Shown in pieces: positions 1 through 5,978 of a stretch of DNA of 64,000 bases. The DNA is taken from positions 1 to 64,000 of the forward strand of contig JAFQUB010000041.1 of NCBI GenBank assembly GCA_017408735.1, in the 5' to 3' direction. Position numbers and translations under genes: made by a program. Position 1 is the stretch's first letter; each line of letters starts with the position of its first letter. The notes below the pieces were generated by a model that did no database searches, had not been told where the DNA came from, and was given only the letters and a program-made list of their open reading frames with translations. This DNA is from Lachnospiraceae bacterium. Lineage in GTDB: Bacteria; Bacillota; Clostridia; Lachnospirales; Lachnospiraceae.

Positions 1-28
1 TCTCTCCTAAAGAAAAGGAGGATATAAA

Positions 29-652
29 ATGATAAAAGAACTAAATCCCAAAGACACAACAAGGGCGATGGCTTATGAATTATGGATGAAAGCACCTAAT
101 CCAATGGTGACTTTTTTTAAGACGTTAGATGTGACAAATCTGATAAGAATCAGTAAAAGAAAAGGTATGAAATTTAATATGCTTCTTGATTATTGCATCG
201 GTAAGGCTGCAGTAAGTGTAAAAGAGTTTTACATTCTTCCTGTCGGTGAAAAACTTATGCAATATGATAAGATTGCAGTAAATACAATTGTGAAGAATAA
301 AGATGGCGAAGTCAGTTCTTGTGACATTTTGTATGTAGAAAATTTGGAGGAATACAATAAGCAGTATTTGAATTATACCATTCAAGTTGCAGAAAGCTGT
401 CAGGACAGAGATTTGTCAAGCGATAGTATGGTAATAGGGACATCAGCAATTATTGACACAGAAATTGACGGTGCTGTTGGTATGAACAGTGGTATTTTCA
501 ATAATCCGTTTATCATTTGGGGCAGATACCAAAAGAAATGGTTTCGATATTATTTAACGCTTTCTTTTCAATTTCATCATACGCAAATGGACGGTGCTCA
601 TGCGGGCAGATTTTTGGCGAATTTACAGAGAGAAATTGAAAGTCTAAAATAG
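29..652 (+). CDS. CatA-like O-acetyltransferase (divergent chloramphenicol acetyltransferase family)
   Basis: This 207-residue protein is in the size range of type A chloramphenicol acetyltransferases (about 215). Its C-terminal part carries the family active-site signature HHTQMDGAHAGRF near residue 185, with the catalytic histidine pair and the Asp-Gly, as in the HHxxxDGxH motif of CAT. The N-terminal region keeps the fold pattern but is divergent, so acetylation of chloramphenicol itself cannot be assumed; another small hydroxylated substrate is possible. The start is the ATG at 29, eight bases after an AGGAGG-type site. The gene sits in the cargo slot of the mobile element, upstream of a winged-helix gene on the same strand. 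CoA-dependent acyl transfer in the cytoplasm is inferred from the family. Confidence 0.8.
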   Translation: MIKELNPKDTTRAMAYELWMKAPNPMVTFFKTLDVTNLIRISKRKGMKFNMLLDYCIGKAAVSVKEFYILPVGEKLMQYDKIAVNTIVKNKDGEVSSCDILYVENLEEYNKQYLNYTIQVAESCQDRDLSSDSMVIGTSAIIDTEIDGAVGMNSGIFNNPFIIWGRYQKKWFRYYLTLSFQFHHTQMDGAHAGRFLANLQREIESLK

Positions 653-744
653 TAAGAGTGTAGTGCCAAGAGTAAAAATCAGTTTGTCGGAGACTTGATT
701 CTAAAAGCATAGAGATTGAGTGGTTTTTATAGGAGGTGGTTGAT

Positions 745-1194
745 TTGGGCGAAGTTCTCATTTTGCATCTGAGTCATGGAGACGAGAACTTATGGGATAA
801 GTTGGTTGACTTGTTAGATGAGAATGGATACAAAATCAACCACTTTGAAAGAAGTGATAAGACATTAACTTCGTTAAAGTTTGAGGATTTGAAGATAATA
901 CCAGAACAACATCAGGTATTTGTGAATGATAAGGAAGTTATTTTAACAGGAAAAGAATTTCAAATACTTATGTTGTTAGCTAAAAACCGAGGACGTGTGT
1001 TTAGTAAAGAGCAGATATATGATATGGTTTGGAACAATGAGTATGTATATGACGGAAGAAATATGACAGCATATATCAATAAAATTAGAAGAAAAATAGA
1101 ACCAAATCCAGCAAGACCAAGGTATATTCTGACGGTGTGGGGAGTGGGATATAAATTTAATGGGGAAATAGAACCAGCAGATAATGTGGAATGA
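745..1194 (+). CDS. Free-standing OmpR/PhoB-type winged-helix DNA-binding protein
   Basis: The C-terminal 100 residues form a Trans_reg_C winged helix: the strand pair after residue 50, the LTGKEFQILMLLAKNRGRVFSKEQIY recognition region and the closing YILTVWGVGYKF hairpin are clear. The first 45 residues are too short for a receiver domain and show no phosphoacceptor aspartate, so this is not a normal response regulator. TTG at 745 is preferred because an AGGAGG at 731-736 lies eight bases upstream; an in-frame GTG at 736 would overlap that site. It lies in the mobile-element cargo between the CatA-like gene and a small unknown gene. A role in controlling element or cargo transcription is inferred. 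Target sites are unknown. Confidence 0.8.
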   Translation: MGEVLILHLSHGDENLWDKLVDLLDENGYKINHFERSDKTLTSLKFEDLKIIPEQHQVFVNDKEVILTGKEFQILMLLAKNRGRVFSKEQIYDMVWNNEYVYDGRNMTAYINKIRRKIEPNPARPRYILTVWGVGYKFNGEIEPADNVE

Positions 1195-1257
1195 AATACG
1201 CAATATCTGCTTATTTTTTATGTAGAAAATGGAATAATATTGGTAGGAGGAATGGCG

Positions 1258-1593
1258 ATGAGTAATGAAGTATGGGAAAAAGTTGCAGACTTTTTACAGG
1301 AGTTGAGATGTTCAGATATGCAGAGGACTGGATTGGTACATCTGGATAATTGCATTGTAGAGAAAGAAAAAATGAAATTATCGAAGGCGCAATATGTTAA
1401 GTGCTTAGATAATATTTCAGCACAGGAGCAGAAAATAATAGAAGAGTATGTGATGCGGCTTCAGCAGGTGGCGTTTGAAGAACAGCAGGAAGCATATTGC
1501 CAAGGGATTGTAGATACATTGCAAATTATGTCAGGTTTGCAGTTGATACCAATGAATGAAAACATACAAAAGTTAATTAAAAAGTTGCAATAA
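1258..1593 (+). CDS. Small mobile-element protein of unknown function (possibly DUF6809-like)
   Basis: A 111-residue, mostly helical, acidic and Gln-rich protein with no catalytic motif that I recognise. Its layout (short N-terminal helix, a central region ending in EEQQEAYCQGIVDTLQIM, hydrophobic C-terminus) recalls small DUF6809-type proteins common on clostridial conjugative elements, but that match is by eye and weak. The ATG at 1258 is preferred to the ATG at 1252 because the AGGAGG at 1245-1250 gives a seven-base spacing. It closes the plus-strand cargo run and is followed at once by a hairpin terminator. Function unknown. Confidence 0.65.
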   Translation: MSNEVWEKVADFLQELRCSDMQRTGLVHLDNCIVEKEKMKLSKAQYVKCLDNISAQEQKIIEEYVMRLQQVAFEEQQEAYCQGIVDTLQIMSGLQLIPMNENIQKLIKKLQ

Positions 1594-1594
1594 G

Positions 1595-1632
1595 AAGCTG
1601 GCTCATTTCTTTGCGGATATGAGCCAGCTTTT
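1595..1632 (+). terminator. Rho-independent terminator after the cargo genes
   Basis: A 12-bp perfect inverted repeat (arms 1595-1606 and 1619-1630, AAGCTGGCTCAT) follows the stop of the small unknown gene by one base and runs into a short T run. It separates the cargo transcript from the convergent XRE gene. Confidence 0.8.
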
Positions 1633-1717
1633 GAAATTCATTCTATAAATGGCAATAGAAAAACTATAAAAAGACTAGGAAAAAATTAGATTAGACTATT
1701 TTTTAGATACAGAAACA

Positions 1718-2068
1718 CTATATATTTTCTGTATCCTTTTTAATAGGAGCATTCATGATAAGAGCCCTGCCAGTTGCTAAAAGAACGGAACGCTGATATG
1801 TATCACATTGATTAAAGATATGTATCATTTCCTGATAATCAGGATCACTCTGGTCGTTATTGGGTGTGATGTAAGAATCAGCGGACATATTTAATGCACG
1901 CATAATTTTACAAAAAAGTGGAATGCTTGGATTCCCTTTACCATTTTCGAGGTTTTTGTAATATTGCGGGTGGCAGTCTATGAGTTCAGCAACCTGTTCC
2001 TGTGTGAGCTGGAGTCTGTTACGGTGTTCTTTCATAAGCTCACCCAAGGTTTTAGTAGTATTAGCCAT
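1718..2068 (-). CDS. XRE-family helix-turn-helix regulator (Tn916 Orf9 position)
   Basis: A 116-residue protein with an N-terminal Cro/CI-type HTH: LGELMKEHRNRLQLTQEQVAELIDCHPQYYKNLENGKGNPSIPLFCKIMRAL covers helices 1 to 5, followed by a short C-terminal tail. The ATG at 2068 is chosen because a GGAGGTG lies just upstream on the minus strand; longer in-frame extensions would cross the apparent operator region. It is the only leftward gene in the element and sits where Tn916 has orf9, whose product represses the rightward orf7/orf8 transcript. A 12-bp palindrome and a repeated 10-mer upstream of its start are candidate operators, suggesting autoregulation and control of the adjacent leader. 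Confidence 0.85.
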   Translation of the reverse strand: MANTTKTLGELMKEHRNRLQLTQEQVAELIDCHPQYYKNLENGKGNPSIPLFCKIMRALNMSADSYITPNNDQSDPDYQEMIHIFNQCDTYQRSVLLATGRALIMNAPIKKDTENI

Positions 2069-2094
2069 TCTATTCACCTCCGATACTTCTTCGT

Positions 2095-2157
2095 AAGTAG
2101 TGTATCGCGATACCTTAAAAATGTGAAAAGTGTTAGAGGTTAAAAATAAGTAGTGTA
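2095..2157. promoter_or_regulatory. Candidate operators of the XRE regulator
   Basis: The stretch just upstream of the leftward regulator holds a perfect 12-bp palindrome GTATCGCGATAC at 2102-2113 and a direct repeat AAGTAGTGTA at 2095-2104 and 2148-2157. The repeat spacing is 53 bases, about five helical turns. The second copy also starts an inverted repeat, AGTAGT-N7-ACTACT (2149-2167). Position and symmetry suggest repressor binding; this is inference. Confidence 0.45.
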
Positions 2158-2178
2158 ATAGACTACTAATGATATGAG

Positions 2179-2225
2179 TCCCCTGTGGATTGTAAAAAAA
2201 ATGCAATCTGCAAGGGATTTTTTGA
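2179..2225 (+). terminator. First leader terminator upstream of the sigma-like gene
   Basis: An imperfect stem (CCCCTGTGGATTG at 2180-2192 pairing with CAATCTGCAAGGG at 2204-2216, with two G-U pairs and one mismatch) is followed by A and seven Ts. It points rightward and has no gene immediately upstream on the plus strand, which suits a leader attenuator or a block on read-through. Confidence 0.55.
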
Positions 2226-2398
2226 GTGTCTTATTTTCTCTGCGGATTGTGTGGAGATTATTCATGCGACAAATAGAGATTACGAGGTACAAAACGATAG
2301 AGTTGTTAAAAAAATAGCGTTTTACAGTAATATCAAATGCACCCTTGCGGGTAGTGTAAAAGATTACACAAAGGTAAGTTCATATTATTCTGATGAAG
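2226..2398. other. Leader region between two terminators in the XRE-sigma gap
   Basis: The gap between the XRE start (2068) and the sigma-like gene (2561) is 492 bases. Between its two terminators this stretch has only small stems: ACCC/GGGT at 2341-2352 and GTGTAA-N4-TTACAC at 2354-2369. A plus-strand frame crosses it, but it has no ribosome site and runs through the hairpins, so I do not call a gene. After the second terminator there is only the short stem GTGAAA/TTTCAC near 2506-2526 and the ribosome site at about 2546. I read the gap as an untranslated leader. Confidence 0.4.
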
Positions 2399-2436
2399 AA
2401 CGTCCGACAGGCAGATTGTCTGTATGGGCGTTTTTT
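2399..2436 (+). terminator. Second leader terminator upstream of the sigma-like gene
   Basis: Stem AACGTCC (2399-2405) with GGGCGTT (2426-2432), containing one G-U pair, plus an inner GCAGA/TCTGT stem, followed by six Ts. It lies about 125 bases before the sigma-like gene, so transcription entering from the left must pass two terminators. Confidence 0.6.
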
Positions 2437-2560
2437 ATATATAAATTTTTTTAAAAAAAGTTTTCGTGGTTTCGACGAAGCCGGAATTTCCATTCGTGCT
2501 ACGGAGTGAAAGGGAGATGTTTCACTCTGTTCCAGTGGGTACGGAAGGAGGTGAACTCTT

Positions 2561-3001
2561 ATGGAGCAATCTTCTTCCGAAAAGCAGTCGAGGATAAGAA
2601 AGCAGTTTGACAGCTTTTGCAAGACCTTACTGAAGAATGAAATGATTGATTATGAACGGGAGAGAAGTTATCGGCTGAAGCATGAGGTTTCTTTCTCGGA
2701 ATTAACACAGGAGGAGTTGAGTCGAATGACAAATACGGATGAGTACATAGTGGAGTCAGAGGTGTTTCGTGTTCTTGATTATGATGTTGAAGTCAAGGAC
2801 GAGCTGATTGGCGAAGCGTTAAAGTATTTGCCGGAAAAGAAGCGGAATGTAATACTACTATCGTTTTTCATGGATATGACAGATACGGAAATAGCCAAGC
2901 ACATGAACCTTGTCAGAAGCACTATTCATCATCATCGGGTCAGCTCACTTCAAGCATTAAAAAAGATTATGGAGGGTATCAGGAATGGCGAAAACAAGTA
3001 A
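2561..3001 (+). CDS. Sigma-70-like transcription factor of the element (Tn916 Orf7 type)
   Basis: 146 residues. The C-terminal 60 residues form a sigma region 4: LPEKKRNVILLSFFMDMTDTEIAKHMNLVRSTIHHHRVSSLQALKK contains the HTH that contacts a -35 element. The N-terminal half resembles a reduced region 2 and carries no anti-sigma or receiver domain. The ATG at 2561 has AAGGAGGTG nine bases upstream. Its 3' end overlaps the HTH_16 gene by 17 bases, suggesting translational coupling. In Tn916 the equivalent orf7-orf8 pair drives transcription toward excision and transfer; the same role is inferred here. Two terminators in its leader imply conditional expression. Confidence 0.85.
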   Translation: MEQSSSEKQSRIRKQFDSFCKTLLKNEMIDYERERSYRLKHEVSFSELTQEELSRMTNTDEYIVESEVFRVLDYDVEVKDELIGEALKYLPEKKRNVILLSFFMDMTDTEIAKHMNLVRSTIHHHRVSSLQALKKIMEGIRNGENK

Positions 3002-3224
3002 ATGTTCAAAATTGCTGCCTTACCATATCATTGCGGCAGCGGCTTCCGGCGATGTGGAAGCAATCAATGTGGTTTTGAAGCATTATGAAGGTTATATTGC
3101 AGCTCTGGCTACAAGAAAACTCTATGATGAGTATGGTAATCCGCACTATTGCGTTGATGAAACCTTGCGTCGCAGATTAGAAACAAAGCTGATTACGAAG
3201 ATATTAGCTTTTAAAGTAGCTTAG
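2985..3224 (+). CDS. HTH_16 domain regulator (Tn916 Orf8 type)
   Basis: A 79-residue protein matching the small helix-turn-helix proteins that follow the sigma-like gene in Tn916 relatives: LPYHIIAAAASGDVEAINVVLKHYEGYIAALATR is the characteristic block. The start overlaps the end of the sigma-like gene by 17 bases in another frame and uses the AGGAATGGCG context, so the two are likely coupled. It probably works with the sigma-like protein as a positive regulator of element functions. A 377-base gap with no clear intact gene follows before the excisionase. Confidence 0.85.
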   Translation: MAKTSKCSKLLPYHIIAAAASGDVEAINVVLKHYEGYIAALATRKLYDEYGNPHYCVDETLRRRLETKLITKILAFKVA

Positions 3225-3296
3225 TGGCTGGTTGAAGGTGTCCCTTTCCACGCACTGACTGGAGCTAGGCTAAGTGTACCTTGACAACTGAATATT

Positions 3297-3501
3297 ATGT
3301 CCTGCAAGACATGTGGAGCAGTTGAGCTGTCCGGCAAGTACGCCATGACTACCTACCGATATTATTTCCGTGGTAATAGCGAACAATACTGATGTCGAAA
3401 ATGGAGTAGGGGTATTCCATAGCGATGATGCTGCTTTTAATAATGATACTTCCGCAATGCGGTCTATATGTAGATGGTGCAATTCCAATGTGAGCTATTA
3501 A
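3297..3501 (+). pseudogene. Possible frameshifted two-CxxC small gene
   Basis: Frame one from ATG 3297 gives a 31-residue peptide starting MSCKTCGAVELSGKYAMTTY and stopping at 3392. A frame shifted by +1 continues smoothly with DVENGVGVFHSDDAAFNNDTSAMRSICRWCNSNVSY to a stop at 3499-3501. Joined, they would make about 68 residues with a CxxC near each end, like a small zinc-binding protein. The span of 205 bases is one more than a multiple of three, as a single-base change would leave. There is no good ribosome site before 3297, so this may be a decayed remnant. The rest of the 3225-3601 gap holds the hairpin described separately. Confidence 0.4.
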
Positions 3502-3524
3502 CCTGACAGCTACTTGCAGGATAT

Positions 3525-3576
3525 TTTTCTGCTAATCAAGGAGCATTTATAAAAGTGTGTCTTGATTAGCAGAAAA
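3525..3576 (+). promoter_or_regulatory. Long perfect hairpin upstream of the excisionase
   Basis: Arms of 16 bp (3525-3540 and 3561-3576, core CTGCTAATCAAG) are perfect inverted repeats separated by a 20-base loop. The stem ends 25 bases before the Xis start. There is no T run after it, so it is not a standard terminator. It could be a protein-binding site for recombination or control, or an RNA structure limiting xis-int expression. Confidence 0.6.
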
Positions 3577-3601
3577 CTTATATATGGAAGGAAGGGAAGA
3601 T

Positions 3602-3838
3602 ATGACACAAAACAACTCATATAGAAAATATCAAGGTTTATCTGTTCCGATTTGGGAGAAGTATATGCTGACTGTTGATGAAGCGGTTCAATATTTTGGA
3701 ATTGGAGAAAAAAAGATAAGAACGTTGATTGCAGAAAACATAGATACAGAGTTTTGTTTTACTGTTCAAATAGGGAACAAATCTTTGATTAACAGGCAGA
3801 AATTTGAAGAATTCCTTAATGAAACAACATCTTTGTAG
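3602..3838 (+). CDS. xis: Excisionase (Tn916 Xis family)
   Basis: A 78-residue basic protein with the Tn916 Xis block: VPIWEKYMLTVDEAVQYFGIGEKKIRTLIAEN, a winged-helix-like fold related to MerR and phage excisionases. It would bind near the element ends and bias the integrase toward excision. The ATG at 3602 is preferred over ATG 3584 because the GGAAGGAAGGG at 3586-3595 then acts as the ribosome site; the upstream ATG has none. It lies 121 bases before the integrase on the same strand, as in Tn916. The 16-bp hairpin just upstream may limit its expression. Confidence 0.88.
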   Translation: MTQNNSYRKYQGLSVPIWEKYMLTVDEAVQYFGIGEKKIRTLIAENIDTEFCFTVQIGNKSLINRQKFEEFLNETTSL

Positions 3839-3959
3839 TGAATGATAAAAGCAATTTATATAATTTATACAATTTAACACGTTGAAGTGGAAAAACGAGC
3901 CCTAGTATGATACAATTAACATATCGTGCTAGGGCTTCTTCGGAAGAAAGGAGCAGAAA

Positions 3960-5189
3960 TTGAGTAAAAGACGAGATAAGAAAGGTCGCATTTTACGAAA
4001 CGGAGAAAGCCAGAGAGCAGACGGGAGATATGCGTATGTATATACAGACAGTCGAGGAAAGCAGAAGTTTATTTACAGCTGGAAATTAGAACCGACAGAT
4101 CCACTTCCGGCAGGAAGAAGAAAGTGTGTTTCTTTAAGAGAAAAGGAAAAAGAACTTATGCGGGATTTGGAGGATGGTATTGTCCTTTGTGGCGGAGAGT
4201 TGACAGTTTTAATGTTGGTTCAGAAATACATTTCACAGAAAACTGGTGTTAGGCATACTACAAAAGCCGGATACAAAACGGTAGTTAATATTCTAAAGAA
4301 GGAAGCTTTTGGTTCCAAGAGGATTGATAAGGTAAAGTTATCTGATGCAAAAGGATGGCTGATACAGCTTCAAGCAAATGGAAGAGGTTATAGTTCTATT
4401 CATTCCATTCGTGGAGTGTTAAGACCTGCTTTTCAAATGGCGGTTGATGATGACCTGATACGCAAGAATCCGTTTGAATTTCAACTATGTACTGTAGTTG
4501 TCAATGATAGTGTTACAAGAGAAGCAATTACCAGAAAACAAGAGAGAATGCTGCTGGAGTTCATTAGGAACGATAAGCATTTTTGTAAGTATTATGATGG
4601 AATATATATTCTGTTTAAGACAGGACTTCGTATTTCGGAATTTGTTGGTTTGACAATGAATGACCTTGATTTTGAGGAAAGAACAATAACGATTAATCAC
4701 CAATTACAGCGTAGAAGTGATATGGTGTATATCATTGAAGAAACCAAAACAACAAATGGAACGAGAGTGCTTCCGATGACAGAAGATGTATATGATTGCT
4801 TTCAGCGTATTATTAGCCAGAGGAAAAAGCCAAAGAAAGAACCGAAGATAGATGGTTATAGTGGATTTTTGTATTTGGACAAGAATGATATGCCGATGGT
4901 AGCTCTACATTGGGAAAAGTATTTTGAACATATTATAATTAAATACAACAGTATCTATAAAGAAGAATTGCCGAAAGTGACACCTCATGTGTGTAGGCAC
5001 ACCTATTGTAGTAACATGGCAAAGTCAGGTATGAATCCAAAAACTTTGCAATATCTTATGGGACATGCAGATATAGGAGTGACTTTGAATACTTACACAC
5101 ATATAGGATTAGATGATGCAAAAGAGGAACTTGAGAGAGTTACCAAGTTGGCACAGTGTAGAAATGAGGTGGAACAGGCAATTTCCTAG
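3960..5189 (+). CDS. int: Tyrosine recombinase integrase of the Tn916 family
   Basis: 409 residues, close to Tn916 Int (405) in length and sequence. The N-terminus (SKRRDKKGRILRNGESQRADGRYAYVYTDSRGKQKFIYSWKL) is the arm-type DNA-binding domain, followed by a SAM-like core-binding domain at about 80-170 and the catalytic domain. Catalytic residues visible are Arg near 223 (TGLRISEF), HVCRH near 343-347, His near 369 (MGHADIG) and the nucleophilic Tyr near 379 (NTYTH). The ATG at 3960 follows an AAGGAGC site. A short inverted repeat (CCCTAG at 3901, CTAGGG at 3930) lies just upstream. Repeats that look like arm-binding sites lie right after the stop. It should cut and rejoin the element ends. 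Confidence 0.93.
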   Translation: MSKRRDKKGRILRNGESQRADGRYAYVYTDSRGKQKFIYSWKLEPTDPLPAGRRKCVSLREKEKELMRDLEDGIVLCGGELTVLMLVQKYISQKTGVRHTTKAGYKTVVNILKKEAFGSKRIDKVKLSDAKGWLIQLQANGRGYSSIHSIRGVLRPAFQMAVDDDLIRKNPFEFQLCTVVVNDSVTREAITRKQERMLLEFIRNDKHFCKYYDGIYILFKTGLRISEFVGLTMNDLDFEERTITINHQLQRRSDMVYIIEETKTTNGTRVLPMTEDVYDCFQRIISQRKKPKKEPKIDGYSGFLYLDKNDMPMVALHWEKYFEHIIIKYNSIYKEELPKVTPHVCRHTYCSNMAKSGMNPKTLQYLMGHADIGVTLNTYTHIGLDDAKEELERVTKLAQCRNEVEQAIS

Positions 5190-5201
5190 ACAAAAAGATT
5201 T

Positions 5202-5248
5202 TTAGTAAAATGGAAAAATCGAGACATTTTACTAAGAATTTTACTAAA
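5202..5248. repeat. Three copies of a TTTTACTAA motif after int, probable integrase arm sites
   Basis: TTAGTAAAATG at 5202-5212 and CATTTTACTAA at 5225-5235 are a perfect 11-bp inverted repeat; a third copy, TTTTACTAAA, lies at 5239-5248. Tn916 Int binds short repeats inside each transposon end, and these sit in the same place beside the integrase stop. Role inferred from position. Confidence 0.55.
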
Positions 5249-5377
5249 TTTGAATGACAAAATATACTAATTTATGCCACGATATGCGACGAAACGGAAG
5301 AAAGTGTTCTGTTAAAAAATGCCGTGAAAGTGGCGTAAAATCAAGGAAAATGAGTGTTTTCAAGGAGTTTTGAAATT

Positions 5378-5860
5378 ATGATAAAAATATTATTCATTTG
5401 CCACGGCAACATCTGCCGCAGCCCCATGGCAGAATTTCTACTAAAAGACCTAGTAACCCAACAATCCATCGTCCACCAGTTCCACATCCAATCTGCCGCC
5501 ACCAGCACAGAAGAAATCTGGAACGGCATAGGCAACCCGGTTCATGAAGGAACCAGAAAACAACTACAAAAACACGGAATTTCCTGCGAAGGTAAACGTG
5601 CAGTACAGGTAAAGAAATCAGATTACGGAGAATACGATTACCTAATCTGCATGGATAACATGAACCTAAGAAATCTGGCCAGAATCTGCGGTCCGGATAA
5701 AGACAACAAAGTATACCGTCTGCTGGATTTCACAGACGAAAAACGTGACGTGGCGGATCCGTGGTATACGGGAAACTTTGAGAAAACCTACGAAGATATT
5801 ATGTTAGGGTTAGAAGGCTTCCTACAGCATTTAAAAACAGAAGGAAAATTGCAAGAATAA
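5378..5860 (+). CDS. Low-molecular-weight protein-tyrosine phosphatase
   Basis: 160 residues, typical for the family. The P-loop CHGNICRS sits at residues 8-15, with nucleophile Cys8 and Arg14, and the general-acid motif DPWYTGNF lies near residue 128. It removes phosphate from tyrosine on protein substrates in the cytoplasm; in Firmicutes relatives often act on polysaccharide-related kinases or arginine phosphate, which cannot be told apart here. The ATG at 5378 has AAGGAG ten bases upstream; an in-frame ATG at 5354 lacks one. Codon use is unusual for the window (many CTA, CAA and C-ending codons). It is the first gene beyond the mobile element and is followed by its own terminator. Confidence 0.9.
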   Translation: MIKILFICHGNICRSPMAEFLLKDLVTQQSIVHQFHIQSAATSTEEIWNGIGNPVHEGTRKQLQKHGISCEGKRAVQVKKSDYGEYDYLICMDNMNLRNLARICGPDKDNKVYRLLDFTDEKRDVADPWYTGNFEKTYEDIMLGLEGFLQHLKTEGKLQE

Positions 5861-5879
5861 CCAGACACCATTGGCACCG

Positions 5880-5920
5880 GGCGGACTAGACAAATTTACA
5901 CTTGCCAAAAGTCCGCCTTT
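5880..5920 (+). terminator. Terminator after the phosphatase gene
   Basis: Perfect 8-bp arms GGCGGACT (5880-5887) and AGTCCGCC (5910-5917) with a 22-base loop, followed by TTT. The T run is short, so termination may be partial. Confidence 0.6.
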
Positions 5921-5978
5921 CATTTACAATTCAATTAGTGGAACAAAATGTACAACTAATAAAAAGGAGCATACACAC

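Larger units (their letters stand above)
1..5340. mobile_element. Right-end part of a Tn916/Tn1549-family conjugative element
   Basis: Gene order and protein similarity match the recombination end of Tn916: a minus-strand XRE repressor (orf9 position), a sigma-like factor (orf7), an HTH_16 protein (orf8), Xis and Int. The accessory slot upstream, where Tn916 carries tet(M), holds a CatA-like gene, a winged-helix gene and a small unknown gene. No relaxase, coupling protein or type IV secretion gene is visible, so the left end must lie outside the window or be lost. The right boundary is not resolved; it lies between the integrase stop at 5189 and the phosphatase start at 5378. The end coordinate given is approximate. 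Confidence 0.75.

Noticed and set aside
2185..2454. Open frame of 89 codons in the leader before the sigma-like gene
   Set aside because: It has no ribosome site, runs through both terminator hairpins and shows no protein-like pattern. The region fits an untranslated leader better.
3270..3488. Minus-strand frame opposite the two-CxxC remnant
   Set aside because: No ribosome site or family resemblance; it is the reverse reading of the plus-strand remnant.
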